43,088 bases of DNA from Gemmatimonadaceae bacterium (GCA_013816855.1 JACDDT010000016.1:1-43088); one strand, 5' to 3'. Counted from the first letter of the stretch, positions 8,243 through 16,672 are shown. The notes: generated from the letters alone by a model not told the origin. Numbers and translations are program-made.

Positions 8243-8301
8243 GTAGCTCGGCGTAGACTCTCTAAGCACCCGCGGCCCGTCCACTTCAGGACGGGCTTTT
8301 T
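8199..8301 (+). promoter_or_regulatory. his attenuator: antiterminator helix overlapping an intrinsic terminator
   Basis: Bases 8199-8211 (ACGGGTCGCGGGT) pair with 8268-8280 (ACCCGCGGCCCGT) in a 13-bp helix with a single G-U pair. Bases 8275-8282 (GCCCGTCC) pair with 8289-8296 (GGACGGGC) around a 6-base loop and are followed by five T: an intrinsic terminator 20 bases before hisG. The two structures share 8275-8280, so they exclude each other. A third helix, 8160-8167 with 8220-8227 (8 bp), would enclose 8199-8211 and hinder the antiterminator. A ribosome stalled at His codons 8-13 would mask 8160-8167 and so favour read-through. Base pairing is read directly; the switch is inference from known his/trp attenuators. 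Confidence 0.7.
8275..8301 (+). terminator. intrinsic terminator upstream of hisG
   Basis: An 8-bp GC-rich stem (GCCCGTCC/GGACGGGC) with an ACTTCA loop is followed by TTTTT. Because it lies between the his promoter and hisG, it must be conditional for the operon to be expressed, which supports attenuation. Confidence 0.8.
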
Positions 8302-8321
8302 CATTTCCATCCATTAATCAC

Positions 8322-9194
8322 ATGCTAAAAATCGCACTGCCCAATAAAGGACGACTGGCCGAAGACGCGCGCGAGCTGTTCGAGGAAGCGGGGCTTCCGG
8401 TTCGCACTCGCGGAGATCGCGCCCTCTCGGCTTCGCTCGGGTACGGCGGAGAATTCGAGGCTCTCTTCGTGCGCGCGCAGGACATTCCGGAATTCGTCGC
8501 TGACGGAGTGGCCGATGCCGGTGTCACGGGATGGGATCTCGTTTGTGAATCCGCGCGACCGGTCACATCGAGGCTGGACCTGGGGTTCGGCGAGTGCAGG
8601 CTCGTCGCGGCGGCGAAAGAGGAGAGCCACATCAGATCGCTCGAAGACATCCCGGCGGCTGCGCGCATCGCAACTTCATTTCAACGAATAACGCGCGAGT
8701 TCTTCGCGAAGAGATCGCAGGGAGTGGAAATCATTCCAATCTCCGGCGCAGCCGAGATCGCGCCATTGCTCGGCATCGCAGACATGATCGTCGATATCAC
8801 TTCTACCGGCTCGACGCTGAAGATGAACGGGTTGCGAGAGATTGGAACTCTTCTCACCTCACGCGCTCAGCTCATAACGCGAGCGGAAACAAAGCCGAGC
8901 GATGAAGTAAAAAATGAATCGCTGGATGCGCTCGCCACCGCTCTCGAATCCGTGATCCGCGCCCGGGGAACGCGCTATCTGATGGCGAACGTTCCGAAGT
9001 CGAAGCTCGACGAGGTTAAACAGATCCTGCCCGGCATCAACGGGCCGACGGTCATCGACATTTTGAACGGCGGTGACACGGTCGCGGTTCACGCAGTGGT
9101 AGACGCGGAAAAGGTTTACCGCGTCATCAAATCGCTGAAGGCGCTCGACGCGACCGGGATTCTCGTGACGCGCGTTGAGCGCCTAATGCCGTGA
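8322..9194 (+). CDS. hisG: ATP phosphoribosyltransferase, long form (histidine step 1)
   Basis: HisG condenses ATP with PRPP, the first and feedback-controlled step of histidine synthesis. At 290 residues this is the long, HisZ-independent form. It opens with LKIALPNKGRL; the PRPP loop is in DMIVDITSTGSTLKMNGL (about residues 160-175); and a C-terminal regulatory domain (from about residue 215, RYLMANVPKSKLDEVKQILPG and GPTVIDILNGGDTVAVHAV) binds histidine in known members. No purine-rich ribosome site precedes the ATG; the 20 bases between terminator and start are pyrimidine/AT-rich, so initiation may rely on an unstructured region. Its stop overlaps the hisD GTG by four bases. Confidence 0.95.
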   Translation: MLKIALPNKGRLAEDARELFEEAGLPVRTRGDRALSASLGYGGEFEALFVRAQDIPEFVADGVADAGVTGWDLVCESARPVTSRLDLGFGECRLVAAAKEESHIRSLEDIPAAARIATSFQRITREFFAKRSQGVEIIPISGAAEIAPLLGIADMIVDITSTGSTLKMNGLREIGTLLTSRAQLITRAETKPSDEVKNESLDALATALESVIRARGTRYLMANVPKSKLDEVKQILPGINGPTVIDILNGGDTVAVHAVVDAEKVYRVIKSLKALDATGILVTRVERLMP

Positions 9195-10501
9195 CCGAAG
9201 GCGCGCGATTGTTTCGATATTCAGGAACTCTCGGTTCGCTGTCGAAGGAGGATCGCGACTCGCTAGTGATGCGGGTGAAGGAAACGGACGCGCAGGTACG
9301 GGAAACGACTGCGGGTATTATCGGCCGCGTTCGCACACGCGGAGACGCTGCTCTTCGGGAGCTGGCGGTCGATTTTGACCGACAGAAACTGGCGAAGATC
9401 GAAGTTCCGGCATCCGCGGTGGGCAGTGCACTTCAGTGTCTCGATCCTGCACTCCGCTCTGCGCTCGAGCGCGCGGCGCGGAATATCGAAGCAGTGCACT
9501 CTGCGTCGCCTCCTATGAGTGTGGAGGTCGAGCCTGAGGCGGGTATCGTCGTCGGTCGGAGGCCCGATGCCCTCACCCGCGTCGGGGCTTATGCGCCCGG
9601 TGGTCGCGCGGCTTACGCGAGCAGTGTACTTATGTGCGCGATTCCCGCACGTGTGGCCGGTGTCGAAGAGATCGTTGTCTGCTCTCCGCCCGCGAAAAAC
9701 GGAGTTCCCTCCGCAATCGTTCTCGCTGCCTGTGCGATCGCGAAAGTCGACCGCGTGTTCTCTGTTGGTGGAGCGGGTGCGATCGCGGCGATGGCTTTCG
9801 GAACGGAAACCATTCCCGCGGTGAACAAGATCGTCGGGCCGGGCAACGCTTACGTCGCCGAAGCGAAGGCGCAGGTGAGCCGATTCGTCGGCATCGATTC
9901 ACCAGCGGGCCCGAGCGAGCTGCTGGTTATCTGCGATGAAAGCAGCGATCCCGACACTGTCGCGGCCGAAGTGCTCGCGCAGGCTGAGCACGACCCCGAC
10001 GCGTGCGTCGTCATCGTCGCGCTCTCGGAGTCATATGCGGACCGTGTAGCTTCTGCCGTTGCTGCAGCCATCGCGACAATCGAGCGCGCGTCCATTGCGC
10101 GCGATGCGTTGAAGGCGAACGGCGCTTTGCTCGTCGCGCGTGACGCGGCTGAAGCGCTCGAGTTCTCATCTGATTATGCGCCAGAGCATCTTTTGCTCGC
10201 GGCAGTGGACGCGCCGCGTCTGGCAGCCGTGGCCCGGAACTCCGGATGCGTCTTCATCGGCGAGAGCTCCTCGGTTGTATTCGGCGATTATATCAGCGGA
10301 GGGAATCACGTCCTCCCTACTGCGGGCGCGGCGCGCAGTTACTCCGGGCTCGGGCCCCTCGACTTCGTGCGGTGGACTTCTTATCAGAGAATTTCCCGCG
10401 ACGCAGCTGAAAGCCTCGCTCTCGATACCGCCCGCCTCGCCGAGGCAGAGGGTCTCGGCGCACACTCAGCCGCGGCCCGTCGTTGGTCGGAGGCACGATG
10501 A
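9191..10501 (+). CDS. hisD: histidinol dehydrogenase (histidine steps 9-10)
   Basis: HisD oxidises L-histidinol to L-histidine in two NAD-dependent steps. The start is a GTG overlapping the hisG stop (GTGA). At 436 residues it has the usual length. Visible signature segments are GGRAAYASSVLM, VDRVFSVGGAGAIAAMAFG, NKIVGPGNAYVAEAK, DSPAGPSELLV, and AEVLAQAEHDPDA, where Gln and His are zinc ligands. Further zinc ligands are the Asp in VVFGDYISGGNH and the His in AEGLGAHSAAAR; the catalytic His is in YAPEHL. All active-site residues I can identify are present. The second half of the last motif is followed by only a few residues, as in other HisD proteins. Confidence 0.95.
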   Translation: MTEGARLFRYSGTLGSLSKEDRDSLVMRVKETDAQVRETTAGIIGRVRTRGDAALRELAVDFDRQKLAKIEVPASAVGSALQCLDPALRSALERAARNIEAVHSASPPMSVEVEPEAGIVVGRRPDALTRVGAYAPGGRAAYASSVLMCAIPARVAGVEEIVVCSPPAKNGVPSAIVLAACAIAKVDRVFSVGGAGAIAAMAFGTETIPAVNKIVGPGNAYVAEAKAQVSRFVGIDSPAGPSELLVICDESSDPDTVAAEVLAQAEHDPDACVVIVALSESYADRVASAVAAAIATIERASIARDALKANGALLVARDAAEALEFSSDYAPEHLLLAAVDAPRLAAVARNSGCVFIGESSSVVFGDYISGGNHVLPTAGAARSYSGLGPLDFVRWTSYQRISRDAAESLALDTARLAEAEGLGAHSAAARRWSEAR

Positions 10502-11535
10502 TGATTCCAAAGGCGCGCAGCGGATACGACGGAATCACGATTTACTCTCCGAAGGTCGAGTCGTGGCGCATCGACTTGAGCGACAATACGAATCAGTGGG
10601 GCCCACCGCCTGCCGCGCGGCGCGCGCTAGACGCGTTGAGCGCGAACGAGTATGCGCGGTATCCACAGCCGTACTCGACCGACTTGAGAGCGCTGCTCGC
10701 CGAGTATGCCGGAGTGAAGCCGGAGATGATCGTCGTCGGATGCGGCTCGGACGACATCATCGACTGCACGATGAGAGCGTTCGCGGAGCCCGGTGAGGTG
10801 GTCTGCGCAATGGAACCGACGTTCGGTATGGTTCCGGTTTTCGCGAAGATGAACGGACTCCGGAGTGTCGGTGTTCCATTGAGCGAAGACGGCTCCGTTG
10901 ACAGCGCGCGTATTCTCGCTGTGCGTGGCGCGGTGACATACATATGCACCCCGAACAATCCCACAGGATGCGCGATTCCTTTTCGAACGGCCGCTGAGAT
11001 CGTTGAGGAAGCAGAAGGGCTCGTTATCGTTGACTGCGCTTATGCGGAGTTTGGCGGAGAAAGCATGACCGCTCTCGCGTCGAGCGGAAGAGCGGTCGTG
11101 ACACGCACGATGTCGAAGGCGTTCGGGCTGGCCGGGCTCAGAATCGGTTACGGAATTGCGTCGCCGCAGATCGTGCTCGCGATCGAGAAGGCTCGCGGTC
11201 CATACAAGGTCACCATCGCAGCGGAGGCCGCAGCGATGGCTGCGCTCAGCGAGGATCTGAAGTGGGTTCGATTGCGTGCGGATGAAGCAATCGCAAATCG
11301 AGAGAGATTCTCCAGTGAGCTCCGCGCGCTCGGCTATTCACCGCTGCCTTCATCGGCGAATTTTGTACTCGTCCCGGTCGGCGACTGCGACGCGACCATG
11401 GGAAAGCTTCGCGCGGCGGGCATCGCGGTGAGAGGATTTCACGCGGTCGAAGGAATCGGTGACGCGGTGCGAATAACCATCGGTCCCTGGGAAATGATGC
11501 AAGAATGTCTGGACGCTCTCGGTGCGGCTGCGTGA
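10498..11535 (+). CDS. hisC: histidinol-phosphate aminotransferase (histidine step 8)
   Basis: HisC is a PLP enzyme that converts imidazole-acetol phosphate and glutamate to histidinol phosphate and 2-oxoglutarate. The ATG at 10498 overlaps the hisD stop (ATGA); the next codon is also ATG, and a TTG at 10483 is less likely. The 345-residue product has LSDNTNQWGPPP for substrate binding, VVGCGSDDIID, CTPNNPTG, VDCAYAEFGG, and the PLP lysine in TMSKAFGLAGLRIGY, then the phosphate-binding Arg in AVRITIG. Members of this branch can overlap in activity with aromatic aminotransferases, but the operon context makes the His role secure. Confidence 0.95.
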   Translation: MMIPKARSGYDGITIYSPKVESWRIDLSDNTNQWGPPPAARRALDALSANEYARYPQPYSTDLRALLAEYAGVKPEMIVVGCGSDDIIDCTMRAFAEPGEVVCAMEPTFGMVPVFAKMNGLRSVGVPLSEDGSVDSARILAVRGAVTYICTPNNPTGCAIPFRTAAEIVEEAEGLVIVDCAYAEFGGESMTALASSGRAVVTRTMSKAFGLAGLRIGYGIASPQIVLAIEKARGPYKVTIAAEAAAMAALSEDLKWVRLRADEAIANRERFSSELRALGYSPLPSSANFVLVPVGDCDATMGKLRAAGIAVRGFHAVEGIGDAVRITIGPWEMMQECLDALGAAA

Positions 11536-12149
11536 CAACAATCGCGCTCCTCGATTACGGGACCGGGAATCTTCACTCGCTTGCCAAGGCAATGGCGCGC
11601 GTAGGCGAAGTTCGAATTGCCGATGACGTTTCGGACGCACTTTGCGCCGATATGCTCGTCCTTCCCGGAGTCGGAGCTTTCGGCCAGGCAGCGAGCGAGA
11701 CCGCTCCCTTCAGAGGAGAAATCAGATCGGCGCTTGCGGAAGGGCTGCCCTGCATAGGCGTTTGCCTCGGAATGCAGCTGCTGTTGGACTCGAGCGAGGA
11801 GAGCGCTGGCGAAGGCATTGGCCTCATCGGAGGCAGTGTGCGGCGGATAAGCGCGAAGCGCCTTCCGCAAATGGGATGGAATAGCGTCGATTGGGATTCT
11901 GTCGCCCGGCCTTCCCGTGCTTCGCTGCGGGTCCCGCGCCTCGAGGTCGCCTATTTCGCGAACAGCTTCGTCGCTTCACCGAGCGACGAGTCGAGTGTCG
12001 TCGCGTGGGCGACTCACGAAGGAGACCGCTTTCCTTCTGTAGTGCGCACCGCCAATACCGTCGGCATCCAGTTTCATCCGGAAAAAAGCTCGCGTGCGGG
12101 CGTCGACTTTCTCTGCGGCGTCGCCGAGGAGCTGCTGGCGTGCAGGTGA
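11532..12149 (+). CDS. hisH: imidazole glycerol phosphate synthase, glutaminase subunit
   Basis: HisH releases ammonia from glutamine and channels it to HisF. The GTG at 11532 overlaps the hisC stop (GTGA) and gives 205 residues beginning near TTIALLDYGTGNL, the normal N-terminus; longer in-frame starts lie inside hisC. The class I amidotransferase triad is present: Cys in GVCLGMQLL, and His and Glu in GIQFHPEKS. The oxyanion strand LPGVGAFGQ and PQMGWNSVDW are also typical. HisF is encoded three genes downstream in the same operon. Confidence 0.95.
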   Translation: MTTIALLDYGTGNLHSLAKAMARVGEVRIADDVSDALCADMLVLPGVGAFGQAASETAPFRGEIRSALAEGLPCIGVCLGMQLLLDSSEESAGEGIGLIGGSVRRISAKRLPQMGWNSVDWDSVARPSRASLRVPRLEVAYFANSFVASPSDESSVVAWATHEGDRFPSVVRTANTVGIQFHPEKSSRAGVDFLCGVAEELLACR

Positions 12150-12853
12150 TTCCGGCAATCGACATTCGCGAAGGCGCGTGCGTTCAACTCGTCGGCGGCT
12201 CGTACGACGACGAGCGCGTGCGCATTGCCGATCCGCTCGAGGCTGCTGCCAAGTGGGCGTCCGCCGGCTTCACCCGCCTGCACATCGTCGATCTCGACGC
12301 CGCGACGGGACGAGGAGAGAATCGGGATGTCATTAAAGACATAATCTCCTCGACGCGGATGACGGTTCAATGCGGCGGCGGCATTCGTGACTTCGATTCG
12401 ATCGAGGACGTTCTTTGCTTCGGCGCGTCGGCCGTAGTCCTCGGCACGCGCGCGCTGGAGAATCGGCCGTGGCTCGAGGAAGCGTCATCGCGCTTTGCCG
12501 GCGAGCTGATAATCGCTGCCGACGTGCGCGAGCGGAAAATCGTGACGCGTGGGTGGGAGCGCGAGCTGCCTGTAGATGCGATCGATACGATTCGGCAGCT
12601 CAATGACCTGCAGCTCGCCGGAGTTCTCGTTACCGCCGTTCACCGTGAGGGGCAGATGAAGGGCCCGGATCTCGCGCTTGTGCGGGACGTGGTCGGCGCG
12701 ACGACCCACGCAGTGCAGGCGTCGGGTGGAATCGGCAACATGATGGACCTGGAGGATCTCGAGTCAGCGGGCGCAGGCTCGGCGATTGTGGGGATGGCTT
12801 TGTACACGGGGGCGTTGGCTCCCGAAACAGTGAGCAAGGAGTATTCAAAGTGA
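12140..12853 (+). CDS. hisA: ProFAR isomerase (histidine step 4)
   Basis: HisA opens the ribose ring of ProFAR to give PRFAR in an Amadori rearrangement. I chose the GTG at 12140 (product starting MQVIPAIDIREG, 237 residues) because AGGAG lies eight bases upstream; this overlaps hisH by 10 bases. A GTG at 12146 would give the 4-base GTGA overlap seen at other junctions. The (beta/alpha)8 barrel landmarks are there: the catalytic Asp in PAIDI, HIVDLDAATG, VQCGGGIRD, LGTRALENRPW, the second Asp in IAADVRE, and the phosphate loops QASGGIGN and AIVGMALYTG. Confidence 0.93.
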   Translation: MQVIPAIDIREGACVQLVGGSYDDERVRIADPLEAAAKWASAGFTRLHIVDLDAATGRGENRDVIKDIISSTRMTVQCGGGIRDFDSIEDVLCFGASAVVLGTRALENRPWLEEASSRFAGELIIAADVRERKIVTRGWERELPVDAIDTIRQLNDLQLAGVLVTAVHREGQMKGPDLALVRDVVGATTHAVQASGGIGNMMDLEDLESAGAGSAIVGMALYTGALAPETVSKEYSK

Positions 12854-13386
12854 GCAGAGTGAGCAGAGAGACTACGGAGACATCAGTGAGGGTGTCGCTC
12901 GAGCCGGGAGATGGAAAAGCAAACATCGAAACCGGAAATCGATTTCTCGACCATATGATGACCGCGTTTGCGAAGTACTCCGGACTGGACACGGACATTT
13001 CGGCGCGAGGTGACCTCAAACATCATCTCATCGAAGATGTCGCACTGACTCTGGGAAAGTGTTTCAAGGAAATCGTGCCCAACGGAGCCGCGCGATATGG
13101 AACGAGCACGGTACCGATGGACGACGCACTCGTTCAGGCGAGCGTGGACATCGGTGGCCGGTCGTTTTATCAAGGAGATTTGCCGAGCCGGCTATACGAT
13201 CATTGGATGCGATCGTTTGCGGGTGAGGCTGGAGTAACGGTTCATATCATCGTGCTGCGCGGCAGCGACAGGCATCACATCGTCGAAGCGGCGTTCAAAG
13301 CGCTCGGCCTGGCCCTGCGCGACGCGCTCGTGGACACCGGCGCGATCTTTAGCACAAAGGGCCGGGTGTCGGTAACTGTCGAATGA
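12850..13386 (+). CDS. hisB: imidazoleglycerol-phosphate dehydratase (histidine step 6)
   Basis: HisB is a manganese enzyme that dehydrates IGP to imidazole-acetol phosphate. This is the monofunctional 178-residue form without the histidinol phosphatase domain found in enterobacteria. The GTG at 12850 overlaps the hisA stop (GTGA); a second GTG follows at 12859. NRFLDHMM and the second metal motif [16 protein letters not shown] are normal. The first metal motif reads [16 protein letters not shown]: it keeps HHxxED but lacks about three residues and the Asp pair found before it in most members (GDL..DDHHTVED). I take this as a known-looking short variant, still active, because the operon has no other candidate. 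Confidence 0.92.
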   Translation: MSRVSRETTETSVRVSLEPGDGKANIETGNRFLDHMMTAFAKYSGLDTDISARGDLKHHLIEDVALTLGKCFKEIVPNGAARYGTSTVPMDDALVQASVDIGGRSFYQGDLPSRLYDHWMRSFAGEAGVTVHIIVLRGSDRHHIVEAAFKALGLALRDALVDTGAIFSTKGRVSVTVE

Positions 13387-14144
13387 CCCTCTTGAAGCGA
13401 ATCATCGCCTGCCTCGATGTGGATGAAGGTAGGGTGGTTAAGGGTGTGGAGTTCGTCAATCTCACGAGTGTCGGCGATCCGGCGGCGATGGCGGAGCGAT
13501 ATGAAGCGGACGGCGCTGACGAGATCGTCTTCCTCGACGTGTCCGCGACACATTCGGGCCGCGCAACGCTGCTCGACGTTGTTTCGAGAACGGCGCAGCG
13601 CCTGTTCATTCCGCTGACAGTTGGCGGCGGTGTCCGCACTGTGTCCGATGTCGACCTCGTTCTGCGCGCAGGCGCGGACAAGGTCGCCGTAAATTCCGCT
13701 GCCGTGAGCAACCCGCTGCTTCTAACCGAAGCATCGGTGCGCTTTGGCGCTCAATGCATAGTGGCGAGCATCGATGCGCGGTCGCGCGAGGGCGGATGGG
13801 AAGTTTACGTCAACGGAGGAAGAGTGCCGACAGGACTGGATGCGATCGACTGGGCGAGGCGTTGCGCCGACCTCGGTGCGGGCGAGATTCTCATGACCAG
13901 TATCGACCGCGATGGAACGCGCTACGGATACGATCTCGATCTTGTCGCCCAAGTGTCGGAAGCGGTGAACGTTCCGGTAATTGCATCAGGCGGCGCCGGT
14001 AACGCGAAGCACATCTCCGAGGCTTTCACTAGTGGTGCCGATGCGGCCCTGCTCGCGGGAATACTTCACGACGGAACGACTGATCTCCTAACGCTGAAAG
14101 CGGAACTCCTCCGCGAAGGGCATACCGTGCGGAGAGCAGCATGA
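13383..14144 (+). CDS. hisF: imidazole glycerol phosphate synthase, cyclase subunit
   Basis: HisF uses ammonia from HisH to close the imidazole ring, giving IGP and AICAR. The ATG overlaps the hisB stop (ATGA) and the 253-residue length is standard. Landmarks are [16 protein letters not shown] (catalytic Asp in CLDV), [21 protein letters not shown], the phosphate loops and [26 protein letters not shown] (second catalytic Asp) and [12 protein letters not shown]. The substitution of the frequent KGxxF segment is conservative (KGVEFVNL). Confidence 0.95.
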   Translation: MTLLKRIIACLDVDEGRVVKGVEFVNLTSVGDPAAMAERYEADGADEIVFLDVSATHSGRATLLDVVSRTAQRLFIPLTVGGGVRTVSDVDLVLRAGADKVAVNSAAVSNPLLLTEASVRFGAQCIVASIDARSREGGWEVYVNGGRVPTGLDAIDWARRCADLGAGEILMTSIDRDGTRYGYDLDLVAQVSEAVNVPVIASGGAGNAKHISEAFTSGADAALLAGILHDGTTDLLTLKAELLREGHTVRRAA

Positions 14145-14914
14145 GCGTGCACAACTACCTCGAAGCAGCGGCTGAAGTTGCGAGAGTCGCGGGAAAAGTT
14201 GCGCTTGGCTACTACGGCAAGAATCCCGAGCAGAAGATCAAGGCCGACGGAACGCAGGTGAGCGTTGCGGATCTCGAAGCGGAACGCACGGCGCGTGAGT
14301 GGATTGAGAAGCGATTTCCCGGCGATGGAATTGTCGGGGAGGAATTTCCGACGGTAAGAGAATCTGCCAAGCGGAGATGGATCATCGATCCCATCGACGG
14401 AACCTTCACCTTTTTGAGAGGAGTTCCGTTCTGGGGAACGATCGTAGCCGTCGCTGAAGGAGATGACGTTGTTGCGGGCGCTGTCTGCTGCTCGGCGCTC
14501 GGCGAGGAAATCAGCGCAGCGCCGGGGAGCGGCTGCTGGTTCAACGGGTCGAGATGTAAAGTGTCCGACACAGCCGATCTCTCAAAAGCCACGCTTCTCA
14601 CTACGGACTCGCGCTTCCTCGGCGATAGTTCCCGCCGGGAACGATGGACGGGTCTTCAGAATTCCGTCGGAGGAATGCGTACCTGGGGCGACTGTTACGG
14701 TTACATACTCGTCGCCACCGGGCGAGCGGACATCATGGTAGACAACACGGTATCAGCTTGGGATGCCGCGGCGCTGATGCCAATTATCACCGAGGCAGGC
14801 GGCGTGCTCACTGATTGGAAGGGAAATGCCACGCCTTTCGGCGGCGACGCGATCGCCACGAACGCCGCGCTCTCCGGTCAGGTACTAGAGATAATGAAAG
14901 GCGGCGCCTCTTGA
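14141..14914 (+). CDS. hisN: inositol-monophosphatase-family histidinol-phosphate phosphatase
   Basis: This protein most probably hydrolyses histidinol phosphate, step 8 to 9 of the pathway, because hisB lacks the phosphatase domain and no PHP-type HisK is present. It belongs to the inositol monophosphatase family, like HisN of actinobacteria. Mg-binding motifs are GEEFP (Glu), [10 protein letters not shown] (Asp, Asp) and [17 protein letters not shown] (last Asp). Length 257 residues. The ATG overlaps the hisF stop (ATGA), and its own stop overlaps the hisIE start. Family is certain; the specific substrate is inferred from position within the operon. Confidence 0.85.
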   Translation: MSVHNYLEAAAEVARVAGKVALGYYGKNPEQKIKADGTQVSVADLEAERTAREWIEKRFPGDGIVGEEFPTVRESAKRRWIIDPIDGTFTFLRGVPFWGTIVAVAEGDDVVAGAVCCSALGEEISAAPGSGCWFNGSRCKVSDTADLSKATLLTTDSRFLGDSSRRERWTGLQNSVGGMRTWGDCYGYILVATGRADIMVDNTVSAWDAAALMPIITEAGGVLTDWKGNATPFGGDAIATNAALSGQVLEIMKGGAS

Positions 14915-15546
14915 AGCCGAAACTCGATATCGACACGCTGCGGTTCGACGCGGAGCGGGGCACTGTGGTGGTCGTCGCTCAGGATTCGGTGACGGGGCGA
15001 GTGCTGATGGTTGCGTACGCTGACAGAGAAGCGCTCGAGATGACGATGCGAACAGGGGAGATGCACTATCGCTCGCGCACGCGCGGGCTTTGGCACAAGG
15101 GAGCGACGAGTGGAAATGTGCAGCGGGTCGTATCGCTTTCGGCTGACTGTGACGCCGACACCGTGCTCGCGCGCGTCGTACCCGCGGGACCTGCCTGCCA
15201 TTCGGGGGAGATCTCGTGCTTCGGTGCAGAGGCAGGGGCAAATGCGTTTTCGGATTTGAGTTCGGTGGTCTCGAGCCGGGCGCAGGCTGAAGCGACGGCG
15301 GGAGGCAAGCCGAGTTATACGCGTAAGCTGCTCGCGGACCGGAATCTGCGGCTCAAGAAGATCGGGGAGGAGGCCGCGGAGCTGGTCACTGCGTGCGCTG
15401 ACGAACACAAGCCAAGGGCCGTCGAGGAGGCCGCGGACTTGATCTATCACGTCGGTGTGGTGTTGGCTGGAGTCGGATCAGGGCTGGATGAGGTTGGGAC
15501 GGAACTCGTACGCCGTGCGGGGGTGGAATTGAGAGGCGAATCGTGA
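14911..15546 (+). CDS. hisI: bifunctional phosphoribosyl-AMP cyclohydrolase / phosphoribosyl-ATP pyrophosphatase
   Basis: HisIE catalyses steps 2 and 3. I choose the TTG at 14911, which overlaps the preceding stop (TTGA) as at the other junctions, giving 211 residues. The cyclohydrolase domain (about residues 8-110) has VLMVAYADREALEMT, YRSRTRGLWHKGATSGN, the metal segment SADCDADTVLARV and CHSGEISCF. The pyrophosphohydrolase domain (about 120-205) has SYTRKLLADRNLRLKKIGEEAAELV and EEAADLIYHVGVVL, with the acidic Mg-binding residues (EEAAE and the Asp in AADLIYH). It is the last his gene; 99 bases separate it from the next gene. Confidence 0.93.
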   Translation: MKPKLDIDTLRFDAERGTVVVVAQDSVTGRVLMVAYADREALEMTMRTGEMHYRSRTRGLWHKGATSGNVQRVVSLSADCDADTVLARVVPAGPACHSGEISCFGAEAGANAFSDLSSVVSSRAQAEATAGGKPSYTRKLLADRNLRLKKIGEEAAELVTACADEHKPRAVEEAADLIYHVGVVLAGVGSGLDEVGTELVRRAGVELRGES

Positions 15547-15645
15547 CGGATGCGGAATCGCGGTAGTCCACGCATCGGCACGGGTTTTCCCTGTAAGAGG
15601 GCGTCGGAAAAACTCCCAGCGACCAGACCTCCAGAGGAACGAACA

Positions 15646-16599
15646 ATGTCCAACAACTTTCGATCGATTTTGAAGCTCACTGCGCCATTGGCCGCAGCTG
15701 CCGCACTGATTGTTTCGGCTGCATGCGGAGATTCCACCGCGCCCGGGAACGGAACGCTCACCCTCCAGCTTACCGACGCGCCCTTCAGCTTTGACTCCGT
15801 TGCGCGCGCGGATCTTTGGATTGTACGCATCGATGCAAAGACCGCCTCGACCGATTCGGCCGATACCGAGGACGGGAAGAACGACGACACGAACGGCGCG
15901 AACTCGAACCCGGCGACGGGTTGGGTGACGGTTGCCACGCCTAATAAGGCTTTCAACCTTCTCGACCTCCAGAACGGAACAACCACGAACCTCGGTCAGC
16001 CGACGCTGCCGACGGGAACGTATCGCGGATTCCGGCTCATCCTGGATACGGACAAGTCGAGTATCACCCTGAAGAGCGGAAAAGTTCTAACGGGCACGAG
16101 CAATCCCGGCATCAAATTTCCGAGCGCTGCCCGTACTGGCGTCAAAATCGTGCTCGATAAGCCGATCGAAGTGACCACGAACGGGACTGTAATGGTCATC
16201 GACTTCGACCTCGGCAGGAGCTTCGTCATGCGGGGCAACACGATCTCGCAGAACGGACTTCTCTTCAAGCCGGTAATAAGGGCGACCGCCCGCGACATCA
16301 CCGGTGCAATCACTGGCACGGTGCGAGCGACGACGGCTACGGGTGCGGGAGTAGCGGACGCAACGGTTGATGTTCTCGTGAACGGCACCGCTGTTGGCGA
16401 TACCGTCTCCGCGAACCTCATCGAGTCAACCAAGACTGATGCGTCTGGGAACTTCACAGCCGCATTCCTGCCGGCCGGGATATACGCAGTGAGAGCGAGA
16501 CCGCCGGCAACGGCGACGACGCTTAAAGCGGCGATTCTTCAGGGAATCGCGGTGACGTCGGGGACGACTACCAGCTCGACGACGATCATCCTTCCGTAG
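15646..16599 (+). CDS. DUF4382 domain lipoprotein
   Basis: The ATG at 15646 has a good ribosome site (AGAGGAA). The 317-residue product has a signal peptide ending in VSAAC (Cys at about residue 28), so it is probably a lipoprotein. LTLQLTDAPFSFDSVARADLW marks the DUF4382 domain (about residues 36-185), which also has the pattern FNLLDLQNG..LPTGTYRGFRLIL. A second beta-sandwich of the carboxypeptidase-regulatory type (about 223-317: GAITGTVRATTATGAGVADATV, DASGNFTAAFLPAGIYAVRA) follows. A stretch rich in Asp, Asn and Thr (about 64-85) separates strands. Function not known; likely exposed on the envelope surface. A strong terminator follows. Confidence 0.85.
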   Translation: MSNNFRSILKLTAPLAAAAALIVSAACGDSTAPGNGTLTLQLTDAPFSFDSVARADLWIVRIDAKTASTDSADTEDGKNDDTNGANSNPATGWVTVATPNKAFNLLDLQNGTTTNLGQPTLPTGTYRGFRLILDTDKSSITLKSGKVLTGTSNPGIKFPSAARTGVKIVLDKPIEVTTNGTVMVIDFDLGRSFVMRGNTISQNGLLFKPVIRATARDITGAITGTVRATTATGAGVADATVDVLVNGTAVGDTVSANLIESTKTDASGNFTAAFLPAGIYAVRARPPATATTLKAAILQGIAVTSGTTTSSTTIILP

Positions 16600-16619
16600 A
16601 GAACGGCGAACGTAGTACC

Positions 16620-16672
16620 GCAAGCTAGGAGCTTTCAGCAGAACAGGCTGACGGCTCCTAGCTTGCTTTTTT
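16620..16672 (+). terminator. strong intrinsic terminator after the DUF4382 gene
   Basis: A perfect 13-bp stem, GCAAGCTAGGAGC (16620-16632) with GCTCCTAGCTTGC (16654-16666), is followed by six T. The loop contains a further 5-bp pairing (TCAGC with GCTGA). Confidence 0.9.

Noticed and set aside
8175-8246. An alternative leader ORF starting at the ATG at 8175
   Set aside because: It contains no His codon; the ORF at 8153 in another frame has seven.
11891-12139. An N-terminal extension of HisA into hisH
   Set aside because: The extension has an Arg-rich, family-unlike composition and overlaps the HisH active-site region; GTG at 12140 with AGGAG is better.
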